Shown: positions 44,657 through 53,300 of the stretch, one piece after another
Position numbering within the stretch: position 1 is the stretch's first letter
Layout: each line of letters starts with the position of its first letter
Origin: Methanocella_A sp049676595
Lineage (GTDB): Archaea > Halobacteriota > Methanocellia > Methanocellales > Methanocellaceae
DNA: 64,000 nt
Direction: 5' to 3'
NCBI RefSeq assembly: GCF_049676595.1
Contig: NZ_CP187259.1
Span: 2,418,001 to 2,482,000 of the forward strand
Notes under the pieces: model-generated
What the model saw: only the letters and a program-made list of their open reading frames with translations
Databases searched by the model: none
What the model was told of the DNA's origin: nothing
Made by a program: the position numbers and the translations under genes

Positions 44657-44846
44657 GTTCTAAACTAAGATAAGAGAGAGTAGATCGGACGATTAAGAAG
44701 ATCGCCATCCCATAGAGTAGCGATAAGGCATCGATAAGAATGAGCCGATCAATATTTGAATAGTAGCCCGGGGATCTGTTTTGAGGTGGACAAAATTGAG
44801 GTTTAAGCTATGGAATACAATCCCCGGACGACGTTTAGGATAATCG

Positions 44847-45422
44847 TTAGCTGTTTACCATCTCAAGCCCGGACATATCAAGGCCATAATTTTTCAGTGC
44901 AGCCATGACCCCAATCGTCCTGATGCAGTCGTTCAAGGCATCATGGGCATCCAGCCCGAGGATTGCCGGATCCTGGACATACTGAGCTACGTACTTTTCC
45001 AGGCTGGCCATCCGTTCAGGCTGCAGCTCGACCCACTTACGCATGGGCGATTCCATTTTGCCCATTTTGAACAGGATGTCGACGAAGTGACGGTCTACCT
45101 TGTGGTTCCAGGCGCCGGCCGGTATTTCGCCGTACTTCTCGTAGAATTTCCGGATCTGCCCGCACACCTCTTTCGGCTTCGGCGCGGCCTCCAGGTCCTC
45201 CGGGAAGATGTGGTGGAAGATCGAGGTCTCTTCTACTTTCGAGGGGTTCGGAATCCGTATCAGCGTGTGAAAGCTGTCGAGGCACCGGATGACTTTACTC
45301 TCCTCGTCAACGCCGGCTAAGATGATGCCGATGCTGACAGGATAGTCGTCATCGACAGGGTTTGCTATATCGAACTTTCCCAGGCCGGTCATTTCTAGGT
45401 CCACGATGCTTAGTATTTCCAC
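44847..45422 (-). CDS. DEDDh 3'-5' exonuclease (191 aa)
   Basis: The family is DnaQ/RNase T-like. Exo I motif VDLEMTG gives Asp8 and Glu10, Exo II lies around AWNHKVDRHFVD, and Exo III is LDAHDALNDCIRT with His and Asp, giving a full DEDDh set. It would degrade DNA or RNA from the 3' end. The gene stands alone, divergent from the metallo-beta-lactamase gene across a 146-bp AT-rich promoter region (TATA-like elements near 45490 and 45530). The exact substrate is not predictable. Confidence 0.85.
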   Translation of the reverse strand: MEILSIVDLEMTGLGKFDIANPVDDDYPVSIGIILAGVDEESKVIRCLDSFHTLIRIPNPSKVEETSIFHHIFPEDLEAAPKPKEVCGQIRKFYEKYGEIPAGAWNHKVDRHFVDILFKMGKMESPMRKWVELQPERMASLEKYVAQYVQDPAILGLDAHDALNDCIRTIGVMAALKNYGLDMSGLEMVNS

Positions 45423-45568
45423 GCTTGATCACCTACCGATTGTACAATATCGCTATAGTATTACATGTTAATAAATGTTGTCATAAGACCTTATATTATA
45501 ATACATAGTTACATAACAGCAAACCGCTTATATATGGATTGTTACCATATCCCTACCGGGTGCCTGCT

Positions 45569-47119
45569 GTGGTATCGGTAACAGTGTACGATGGTGCGGA
45601 GACGATCGGCGGTAACAAGATATACGTAGAAAACGGCGGGAGCGGGGTCTTTCTGGACTTCGGCATGAACTACTCGCGCTACAATGAATACTTCAACGAA
45701 TACCTCTGTGACAGGGATACGAGGGGAATTCATGATCTGCTCCAGCTGAACCTGATACCCCGGTTGAACATTTACAGGGACGATCTGCTGACATGCGATA
45801 TATGCGAGAGCGTGAGGTCGTTTGCCAGGCCGGATGTGAAAGCGGTGCTGCTGAGCCATGCCCATATGGATCATACCGGTAACATGGGGCTGCTGGATCC
45901 GACGATACCTTTCGTGGCGTCGAGCCTGAGCCTGGCGATCCTGAAGGCACAGCAGGACGTCTCGAAAAACGCCGGCACCAGTGCGGAGGCCGCCTACGTC
46001 AAACCCCGGGTGCCGGGCGATAGCCCGCTGATCTGCGGCTCGGCAGGGACGAAAACGCCATCCGTCGGAAGAGCCCTCTATGGACTGACGGAGCCGGCGG
46101 CCAGCTTGCACGACCTGATGGCGATCAATCCCCTCAAGTCCAAGCCTTACCAGCCGGGCCACCTCGGCCACCTCTCCGAGCTAGATCTGCCCTTTGAAGT
46201 GGACGCCTACCCCATGGACCACTCGATCTGCGGCGCCGTAGCCTACAGGCTCAAATCACGAGACGGTACCATCTTCTACACGGGCGACTTCCGCTTCCAC
46301 GGCGAAAACGGCAGCCAGAACATGGATCGCCTCGTCGCCGGTGCCAGGGAAGCTAACGTGCTGATCGTCGAAGGCACCAGGACTGGCAGGGAAGGTGATC
46401 ACCCTACGACGGAGAGGGATGTTTACGAGCATTGTAAGGCTGCGGTCGACAGTACGGATAAACTGGTGATCGCAGATTTTTCTGCCAGGAACTTCGAGCG
46501 GCTGGAGATGTTTGCCCGGATTGCCAGAGAAACTAACAGGGAGCTCGTGATCACGACCAGGGACGTCTACCAGCTTGCTGCACTGGAGTGCGCTGACGGC
46601 AGGTGCAGGCTGAGTAATTTACTGGTCTACGACGCGGTCAGCGACAGTAAATCGGGCTGCGATCAGCGACTGGTGGAGCGAGAGTATGCAGATCGATTGC
46701 TGAGGCCCACGGAGATATCCCGAAATCCGGGGAACTACATTCTGTGCTTCTCTTTCTACGATATGAAGCACCTGCTGGACATCAAACCGGCCGGAGGCCT
46801 CTATATTTATTCGTCGAGCGAGGCGTTCTCGGAGGAGCAGGAGATCGATCACCTGAAGCTCTTCAGGTGGCTCCGGCATTTCGACATCGAGACCCGGGGC
46901 ATCCGGCTGGCTACTGAAAATGGCCGGCAGGAGATAACCACAGAGCCCGGCTACCACGCTTCGGGTCACATCGCCGAGGAGGAGCTGGAAAAGTTCATAG
47001 ACAGGATTGACCCGGACGTCATAATACCGGTTCACACCACATCTCACCCATGGTTTTCAAGCCGATTCCATGACAAAGTCAGGTGCCTGAAAGACGGTGA
47101 AAGTTTCAGCCTGAATTAG
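45569..47119 (+). CDS. Metallo-beta-lactamase fold (beta-CASP/RNase J-like) protein (516 aa)
   Basis: The metal site HxHxDH is seen as LLSHAHMDHTGNMG near residue 96. Further ligands appear in AYPMDHSICGAVAYRL, IFYTGDFRFHG and, at the end, IIPVHTTSHPWFSSRF, with the beta-CASP-type insert between. RNase J-like enzymes process RNA; other members cut nucleic acids. I use the GTG at 45569 (MVSVTVYDGAETIGG), since the family normally starts just before this strand; the longer frame needs a TTG. It is followed 88 bases later by the CARF-HTH gene. Confidence 0.82.
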   Translation: MVSVTVYDGAETIGGNKIYVENGGSGVFLDFGMNYSRYNEYFNEYLCDRDTRGIHDLLQLNLIPRLNIYRDDLLTCDICESVRSFARPDVKAVLLSHAHMDHTGNMGLLDPTIPFVASSLSLAILKAQQDVSKNAGTSAEAAYVKPRVPGDSPLICGSAGTKTPSVGRALYGLTEPAASLHDLMAINPLKSKPYQPGHLGHLSELDLPFEVDAYPMDHSICGAVAYRLKSRDGTIFYTGDFRFHGENGSQNMDRLVAGAREANVLIVEGTRTGREGDHPTTERDVYEHCKAAVDSTDKLVIADFSARNFERLEMFARIARETNRELVITTRDVYQLAALECADGRCRLSNLLVYDAVSDSKSGCDQRLVEREYADRLLRPTEISRNPGNYILCFSFYDMKHLLDIKPAGGLYIYSSSEAFSEEQEIDHLKLFRWLRHFDIETRGIRLATENGRQEITTEPGYHASGHIAEEELEKFIDRIDPDVIIPVHTTSHPWFSSRFHDKVRCLKDGESFSLN

Positions 47120-47148
47120 GGAAAAATCATATTATAAACATTTTTTAT

Positions 47149-47160
47149 TGTTATATGACA
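47149..47160 (+). promoter_or_regulatory. TGTTATATGACA motif before the CARF-HTH gene
   Basis: The 12 bases TGTTATATGACA also occur exactly at 42740-42751, and as TGTTACGTGACA at 37487 and 39373. In the CARF gene and both zinc-ribbon genes the motif starts exactly 59 bases before the ATG. It may be a shared promoter or operator. Confidence 0.45.
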
Positions 47161-47207
47161 ATGAATAAAGTTAAGTACTTTTAACGATTAGATGTTTCTA
47201 GAACTTT

Positions 47208-48071
47208 ATGGTAGAAGCTGGCGTTCACATCATACCTGCCGGCCTGGAATACGATAGAATTATAAAGCCGCTGTTTAAGGATTTTACAGTCAAGAAAGCG
47301 TATCTCCTGGTCCAGGACCCGAAAAAGGAAAAAGAGGAGTACAGGAAGCAGACGAAAGTAGTCAACAGCTTCATAGAAAAAATTAAAAAAGTGCCTATCG
47401 ACTGGGAAGAAGTCCCGGTCAACCTCTACGATTTTAACGCAATTTTTAAAAGATCTTACGATCTCATAAACCGGGAAGTTCAGGCCGGGAATAAAGTTTA
47501 TGTAAATATTTCTTCAGCCCCCAAAATCATGCAGGTGGCATTGACGCTTGCCAGTTTTTTAAATAATTCCGAAGGCAGCGTCGAACTTTACTACGTCGAG
47601 CCAGAGAAGTATTATGAGGGCGCCTTGATAAACGCCACACAGAAACTTTTAAAGTCCGGCGTTTCTGAAGCTGACGTCATCAGGGAGATCAAGGAACTCG
47701 CTGCAGAGATTCACGAGCACGGGCTGGCCGCCGGCGAGTCGAAGATCCACAGGTTCCCTCCGTTCCCCCTGGCGAAACTGACAGATACGGAGCTGGAGAT
47801 TCTTAAGATTTTGAGAGAGAAAGAGCTAGTTTTCCAGAAGAAGAAAGTTCAGGCCGATGAGGACAGGTATGTTAACTCGATCAAAGAGATGAAAGAGCTT
47901 CTAGACAAAGACCTTAAAGCAGAAGTACCCAGGTCTAATGTCAAATATTACCTGGATAACCTTTTTGAGTTAAAACTGATCGAGACAGAACGCTACAAGA
48001 AAGAACTTCGAATCAAGCTCACGATTGCAGGCTCGCTATTTGCAGATACGAGGATAAAGTCAAGCGGATGA
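47208..48071 (+). CDS. CARF-like domain transcriptional regulator with winged helix (287 aa)
   Basis: The N-terminal ~150 residues resemble the CARF/HFX_2341-type Rossmann-like ligand-binding domain. AGVHIIPAGLEYDRII is a first strand and loop, and GNKVYVNISSAPKIMQVALT near 95-112 corresponds to the ligand-binding helix start. The C-terminal part is a winged helix (LAKLTDTELEILKILREKEL, VPRSNVKYYLDNLFELKLIE). CARF domains sense cyclic oligoadenylates in CRISPR type III; HFX_2341-like archaeal regulators are often free-standing. No CRISPR genes are in this window. The ATG at 47208 has a TATA-like stretch 60-80 bases upstream. Confidence 0.72.
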   Translation: MVEAGVHIIPAGLEYDRIIKPLFKDFTVKKAYLLVQDPKKEKEEYRKQTKVVNSFIEKIKKVPIDWEEVPVNLYDFNAIFKRSYDLINREVQAGNKVYVNISSAPKIMQVALTLASFLNNSEGSVELYYVEPEKYYEGALINATQKLLKSGVSEADVIREIKELAAEIHEHGLAAGESKIHRFPPFPLAKLTDTELEILKILREKELVFQKKKVQADEDRYVNSIKEMKELLDKDLKAEVPRSNVKYYLDNLFELKLIETERYKKELRIKLTIAGSLFADTRIKSSG

Positions 48072-48089
48072 TAGCGAAAGCATCATCCG

Positions 48090-49293
48090 TCAGATTCTTT
48101 TCAGCATGATAGCCATGACCCCGGGCTTCGCCGCCATCCTCATCGGATCGAATCCTATCATGGCTCCCTCGAGCCCCGATGTGCCGGCAAGCAGGTCCTT
48201 ATTCTGCCTTTCCTTGATCTCGTCAAATATCCTCTTGTAAGCCACGCAATGCGGGTCAACTGCCTTGATCTTACCATCAGTAGGCACGATCGCATTATAG
48301 GGACACCCACCTCTGCAGTACCGGATGTGGGCGCAGTCCTTGCAATTCTTGTCCACGAACTTCCTGAACTTCTCCATGAGCTTGCCCGGCCTTAGAATTC
48401 ATCAGGTCTTCCATCGTCGGCTTGTCCTTCACGTTGCCCATGACGAATTTTTCCATGCCGATAAACCGGTAGCAGGGGTAGATATTGCCGTCCGGCCCGA
48501 CTGCGAAGGTGTCCCCCATGCAGTCCACGAAGGTGCACACCACACCCCGGCGCTTGAACACGCACTTGCACAGGTGGTCGATGTTCATGACCTCGAACCG
48601 GCCCCAGTTGTCGAGGTAAGTATCGAGAAGATAGACCAGCAATTCCCCGTACTCCCCGGCATCCAGCGCCCACTTGCCGGGGTCGTCGCCCTTGATGGAA
48701 GGCAGCGCCGGATGCAATTTGAGATTCCAGCCGTTGTCCATGAAGAACTGGATGATCTCATCCTTATGCTTGATCGAGTGCGACGTGAAAGTGCAGATAA
48801 ACTTCACGTCCAGGCCATTCTCTCTGGCGATCTTGTAGCCCTTCATGGTCTTTTGATAGTAGCCTTTGCCCCGCTGGAAGTCGTTGACATCCTCGGGCCC
48901 GTCCAGGCTGGAGCCGATGGGGATGTTGTACTTCGCCAGCACTTTGGCGATCTCAGGAGTCATCAGCCAGAGGTTGGTCTGCATCGCGAAGGCGACGTGC
49001 CGGTCTTTCAGGCCTTTCTGCAACAGCGGCAGCGCTTTCTTATAGAAGTCCGCCCCGGCCAGCAGCGGCTCTCCCCCGTGGAAGGTAAACGTGACGTTGT
49101 CATCCCTGAACTCCTTCAGCCAGGCGGCGATATCCTTGACCGTGTCGAGGCTCATGACAGGAGAGTTAACATCCGAGCTCCAGCAGTAGTGACACTTGGA
49201 CGGACAGCCCAGCGTCGGAATGATCATAATGTGAAACGGCACCTTGAAACGCCCCTTGCTCTGCAAGGAGAAGCGTATGGTACCAGAGACCAA
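48090..49293 (-). pseudogene. Radical SAM/SPASM peptide-modifying enzyme, frameshifted
   Basis: Two minus-strand frames give one SPASM-type radical SAM protein. The first (48295-49293) has CPSKCHYC (Cys 30, 34, 37), FTFHGGEPLLAG, SLDGPEDVNDFQ and CTFVDCMGDTFAVGPDGNIY. The SPASM end is in another frame (48090-48377): NCKDCAHIRYCRGGCPYNAI. The join is at about 48377-48400, where one added or lost base moves MNSAKAGQ... into MEKFRKFVDKNC. Such enzymes (anSME-like) mature peptides or sulfatases. The start is TTG 49293 or an upstream codon. It is either a true pseudogene or a sequencing error. No obvious substrate peptide is adjacent. Confidence 0.8.
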
Positions 49294-49329
49294 TAAAGTT
49301 TCGCTATCTGAAGAACTACTTCAGCGAAC

Positions 49330-50115
49330 GTGGCGACACGGCCCTTTATACTGACAACTGGGAATCAGATACTTGAACCACGGCGGCACGGCGACACCAA
49401 GACAAGGCGATCCACGACGAGCCAGTGGTAAATAAAACCACAGCGGCACGGCGACACCAAGACAGTGGTGAACCGGTATAAGTGAACTCCTTTTTAGGTC
49501 CACGGCGACACTAAGACAGAGCATTAACCATATGTTTACTACTCAATCGTCTCAGCCTGACTTTCGATCAATAGCCTGACGGAAGTAGATCATGGTTGTC
49601 TCCGTGCCGCCGTGGATCTAAAAAGAGTGCCTTGCTATTCGGGTACGGGTCGTCGCCGTGTCGTTGTGCCGCCGTGGTTCAAATAACCATCCAGCCATCG
49701 CTTCTCGAATCGTCGCCGTGTCGTTGTGCTGCTGTGTTGCATAATTCATTTTCTCTTCTTTGGGCCGAGCTATTGCAGGTGGAGTGACTCAGCAAGACGA
49801 TCGCTGCGCTGTGCCAGGATCACAGATTACGACAGATGCCACAGATTACACAGATACTAATCGATGAGAAATGGATTTGCCATCAACCGAATTTATTCTA
49901 ATGACATCTGTGAAATCAGTGCAATCCGTTTCAATCTGTGATCCTGGCACAGCGCAGCGATCGTCATCGCATCGCCTCGAGAACGCCTGCGACTGCAGGC
50001 GTTCAAAAGGCGAACATGAAGATAAGAATAATGCAACACAGCATCGCCGTGCCGCCGTGGTTAGAACACTTGATTTCCAGTTGTCAGGATAAGGGGCCGT
50101 GCCGCCATGGTGTGA
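49330..50115. repeat. Non-coding repeat-rich block with outer inverted repeats
   Basis: No credible gene lies here. Multiple copies of CCACGGCGGCACGGCGACAC (minus-like orientation, 49376-49510) and the reverse orientation (GTGTCGTTGTGCCGCCGTGG, 49655-49735) occur. The left end (49330-49395) and right end (50046-50110) are imperfect reverse complements over about 65 bases, sharing CCAGTTGTCAG and GGGCCGTG blocks. A 170-bp hairpin element (49796-49965) is nested inside. Confidence 0.65.
49796..49965. repeat. MITE-like hairpin element, copy A (170 bp)
   Basis: The 33-base ends are perfect reverse complements, starting GACGATCGCTGCGCTGTGCC and ending with its complement through GGATCACAGATT. Inside are ACAGATTACACAGAT-type subrepeats. 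Related elements occur at 60153-60317 and 63700-63860. No coding capacity. Confidence 0.85.
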
Positions 50116-50132
50116 AGAGTAATCTTTAAAAC

Positions 50133-50492
50133 TTAAAGGCCATACCGGCTCTTCCACACTTCGGTTAGCTCTCCAGCAAAATATTTCTCGACAGTGTCTT
50201 TTACCGTGCCTTGGGCACCCGTAAAAACCCGGACGCCCCGGTCGAGGAGTGGCGTGCTCATGCACGTGCCCATCATTCCCGCCAGCACGATTTCTACGCC
50301 GTGGTGGGCGAGGAAGTCGGGGAGGTTTTTGTCTGTACTCCCGTAGGTCTGCTCATTACTGACCGTCGTCACAGAGGCGATCCGGCCTTCGGCCGCATCG
50401 ACGATGGCAAAAGTCCCGGTCCGGCCGAAGTGCTCGAACACCGTAGATGTGAGGCCTGTGTAATTATCTACGGGTAGCGCGAACAGAGTCAT
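50133..50492 (-). CDS. NifX/NifB-associated-type (dinitrogenase cofactor) domain protein (119 aa)
   Basis: The single domain starts ALPVDNYTGLTSTVFEHFGR, the FeMo-cofactor-binding type motif, and continues with TFAIVDAAEG and VEIVLAGMMGTCMSTPLLDR. Family members bind iron-sulfur or cofactor precursors; archaeal stand-alone ones have no proven role. No nif genes are nearby. Divergent from the iron-sulfur reductase gene at 50594. Confidence 0.82.
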   Translation of the reverse strand: MTLFALPVDNYTGLTSTVFEHFGRTGTFAIVDAAEGRIASVTTVSNEQTYGSTDKNLPDFLAHHGVEIVLAGMMGTCMSTPLLDRGVRVFTGAQGTVKDTVEKYFAGELTEVWKSRYGL

Positions 50493-50593
50493 AATTCATA
50501 TGATTCTACGAAGTCAGATTATAAAAAGGCTACAGGTATCCCGTAGTGCTGGCCGGATAATTGATATATAGTCGGGCGGTACTTTATTTTTAT

Positions 50594-51292
50594 ATGCCCC
50601 GGAAAAGTAGCAGGATTTTGTCAGTCATGGTAAAAAAGGAAGCTACAAAGCTCGGCGCCGACCTCTGTGGTATTGCCCCGGTGGAAAGGTTCTCGGCCGC
50701 GCCGGCAGGCTTTCACCCCGCGGACGTCTACCCGGGCTGCAGGTCGGTCATCGTCCTGGGCTACAGGCTACCCCCGGTGCTGCTTGATGTCGCCACGCCG
50801 ATCCCTTATACAATGGTCAACTATTCAGTGAGTGTCCCTCACATGGATCAGATTGCGGTTAAGCTCTGCAACTGGCTGTATGATCACGGCGTCAACGCGC
50901 TGCCCGTCCCGACTGACTCACCATACGAGTACTGGGATGCTGACAGGAAGCATGGTCGGGGCATCATATCCCTGAAACATGCGGCCGTCCTCGCAGGGCT
51001 CGGCGAGATGGGAAAGAACACGCTACTGATCACGAAAGAATTTGGCAACATGGTCACCGTGGGGGCAGTATTAGCAGACGTGGAGCTTGAGCCGGACCCC
51101 ATAGTAAAGAAGGGGCTCTGCATAGAAAGATGTAGGAAATGCCTCGATGCCTGCCCCGTCGGCGCCCTGGACGGAACTACCGCTGATCAGAAGAAGTGCC
51201 GGGAGCACGCGTATTACCGGAACAGCAGAGGGTTTGATATTACCAGGTGCTCGGCCTGCCGCAGCGTTTGCCCGGGCCGGAAAAAGAGATAA
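50594..51292 (+). CDS. Iron-sulfur protein of the epoxyqueuosine reductase (QueG)-like family (232 aa)
   Basis: The N-terminal half (ATKLGADLCGIAPVERFSAA, YPGCRSVIVLGYRLPP, KHAAVLAGLGEMGKNTLLI) matches the reductase family that includes QueG and reductive dehalogenase-like proteins. Two [4Fe-4S] sites follow: CIERCRKCLDACPVGAL and CSACRSVCPGRKKR. It is shorter than full QueG (~370 residues), and no cobalamin-site evidence is clear. The frame can start at TTG 50561; I prefer ATG 50594 (MPRKSSRILSV) or ATG 50627. The TATA-like stretch near 50585 favours the later start. Possibly an electron-transfer protein. Confidence 0.78.
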   Translation: MPRKSSRILSVMVKKEATKLGADLCGIAPVERFSAAPAGFHPADVYPGCRSVIVLGYRLPPVLLDVATPIPYTMVNYSVSVPHMDQIAVKLCNWLYDHGVNALPVPTDSPYEYWDADRKHGRGIISLKHAAVLAGLGEMGKNTLLITKEFGNMVTVGAVLADVELEPDPIVKKGLCIERCRKCLDACPVGALDGTTADQKKCREHAYYRNSRGFDITRCSACRSVCPGRKKR

Positions 51293-51295
51293 AGG

Positions 51296-51721
51296 CTACT
51301 CTTTGCAGGCCAGGTCACACTTGTTCTGTTCGTGCAGGTGTTCCCGGGTCGCCTTACAGTAAGGGCAGTTCTCCGGCTTCTTGCAGTCGATCCCGAACTT
51401 TTTATTGCAGGAGTCACAGGCGTATACACATTTTGCCGGCACCTCCACATAGTCCCTGCACGGCGGCGTTTTAGAGTAGCCATTTTGCGTGATAGGACAG
51501 GAGTCTTTGTGGAAGATCAGCGAGTTGATGTAATCGATCTGCGGCACGGTCGTGTACTTTTTGCAGTCGTCGGTGCGGCCGCACACCGGGCAGATCAGCT
51601 CATCGCAGTCGACGTGGCTGGCCTCGACCTTGAAATACGTCTTACATGAAGGGTTCGGACATTCGCGTCCGACCATGCCCTGGGGGTCGGTTTTTAGCGG
51701 GTAGCGACGGGACTCAGCCAT
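51296..51721 (-). CDS. Cys-rich zinc-ribbon protein (141 aa)
   Basis: There are several CxxC pairs: CPNPSC, CPVCGRTDDC, CVYACDSC and CPYCKATREH, so it probably binds two or more zinc ions. It is otherwise soluble and charged, with no catalytic motif. I use the ATG at 51721 (MAESRRYPLKTD), preceded by AGAGG about 9 bases upstream. Convergent with and 3 bases from the QueG-like gene. Function unknown. Confidence 0.7.
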   Translation of the reverse strand: MAESRRYPLKTDPQGMVGRECPNPSCKTYFKVEASHVDCDELICPVCGRTDDCKKYTTVPQIDYINSLIFHKDSCPITQNGYSKTPPCRDYVEVPAKCVYACDSCNKKFGIDCKKPENCPYCKATREHLHEQNKCDLACKE

Positions 51722-51814
51722 AAGTATGCCTCTTAAAAAATTGTAGGCCTTGCATGCATATAGCTTTGTTGACAAAAGGAAAAATTGGGGAAACCTGACA
51801 TCCCGGTTAGACGC

Positions 51815-53081
51815 CTATTTCCGGCCGTTGATCAGCGGCAGGCAGCAGACTGCCAGGGCCAAAGCGAACAGCGGCAGTACTGCCGGTATCGGAGCCGGGG
51901 CAGGGCTGGTGGTAGCGGAAGAGACCGTCGGAGAGGCTGCAGAAGCAGGCTTCTCAGTGGGTGCCGGCGATGGACTCACAGGGCCCGGAGTGGCGGTCGT
52001 TTGCGGTTCCACGGACTGCGCATAGGTCGGAACTGAAGCTATGTCAACATCCGTTGCCTTATAACCGTAAAAGTACCTGTACTGGGTATCGTTGTTCGTA
52101 TACAGGCCCATCACCCCGGTGTCGTCGCAGATGAATACTTTGCTGTCGTCGCTGCTGAAGACAGCCCGGGTAGGAGACCTCCAGTCGCTGACGTTGACCA
52201 GTAGTTTGGACGTGTAGTCGTCCAGGTCTCACCTTGTACACCTTGTTGTTCTCCCGGTCGATGAAGTAGGCCAGTTTATGGTCGTTGCTGACGGCCAGGT
52301 AGGGGACGAAGTATGAAGACGTGCCGCCTACCGGGCGAGGCGTATATGACCATCCTTCTATCCCGGTATGATAATTGTACTTCAATGCGTTAATCTCGCC
52401 GAGCCGGTCTGTGCCGAGCAGGTGAGTGCCATCCAGTGCGGCGATGTAGCCGATTTCGCACTTGAGATGATAGGGAGTGAGCGAATCGTCATTTTCGTTG
52501 TACACGTACAGCTGGCTGGAGCCCGGCGCCGCAAAGTAGGCAAAGTTCGCCCCGACTTCCTCGGCGGTCGTCAGCGTTGAGTAACGGTTGGTGTCGATGG
52601 TCTTCTCGGACTTTTTCCCGGTAACGGTATCGAGGATGATAAACCGGGTAGCGGTGACCACGTATACGTAGCGGTCGTTCCGGCTGATCCCGATGTCGCC
52701 TGCGCCATCGTCGGGCAGCGAATACTGCGTAAAGACCGTGTTGTTGTCGGTACTTATGGCGTAAAGGCCGGATGTAAGGCTCCCCGAACTGGCAACGTAT
52801 ACTCGTTCGCCATCGTTACTGGCCACGATGACAGAAGGCTTTTCGACAGGAATCGTCGCGACTTTGGCAAACGAGGAAGTCGAGACGTTGTACACGTGCA
52901 CCAGGTCGTGAGTATAGTCTGCCGCATACAGTAGGTCAGTCTTGTCGACTGCATTGACGCCGGCATTGACGCCGACAATGACGCCTACATTGTTGTCGGC
53001 GATCGCCGGCGACACGCCTGCTATGGCAACGACGGAAAAAACCATCACGAGAACGATCGATAGTTTCGCCATTAAGCTCAT
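51815..53081 (-). pseudogene. Secreted YVTN-type beta-propeller surface protein, frameshifted
   Basis: An N-terminal signal peptide (LSIVLVMVFSVVAIAGVSPA) is followed by YVTN/beta-propeller repeats (DLVHVYNVSTSSF, VIVASNDGERVYVASSG, GDIGISRNDRYVYVV, LAVSNDHKLAYFIDRENNKV). Near 52225 the frame changes; the other frame continues with VMGLYTNNDTQYRYF, a Pro/Ala/Thr-rich linker and a C-terminal hydrophobic anchor (LPLFALALAVCCLPL). Archaeal surface proteins often have this layout. One base gained or lost separates the two frames. ATG 53081 follows GGTGTT. Pseudogene or sequencing error. Confidence 0.75.
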
Positions 53082-53300
53082 TTTTAACACCAGTCAGTCT
53101 GATAGCATAGCCCGTACCCGCCCTGGATGCAGCTATTAATGTAACCGGTAGTATACTCTTTAGTATTAAGACTGGCGATAGTGGTAAACAAGTATCGGAT
53201 GGCTATGTGCGGATAAATTCCGGCCCGGGAGAGCCAAATTTAAGACTGCGCCGGCCGTACAGTTTTTATAACCAAACAGAAAAATGGGAATTTACTGAGT

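Noticed and set aside
48325..49296. 323-codon open frame on the plus strand opposite the radical SAM gene
   Set aside because: The minus strand has clear radical SAM motifs; the plus frame is a high-GC shadow with no ribosome-binding site or motif.
49330..49740. Possible CRISPR array from repeated GCCGTGTCG units
   Set aside because: Units are unevenly spaced, in both orientations, without constant spacers, and no cas gene is near.
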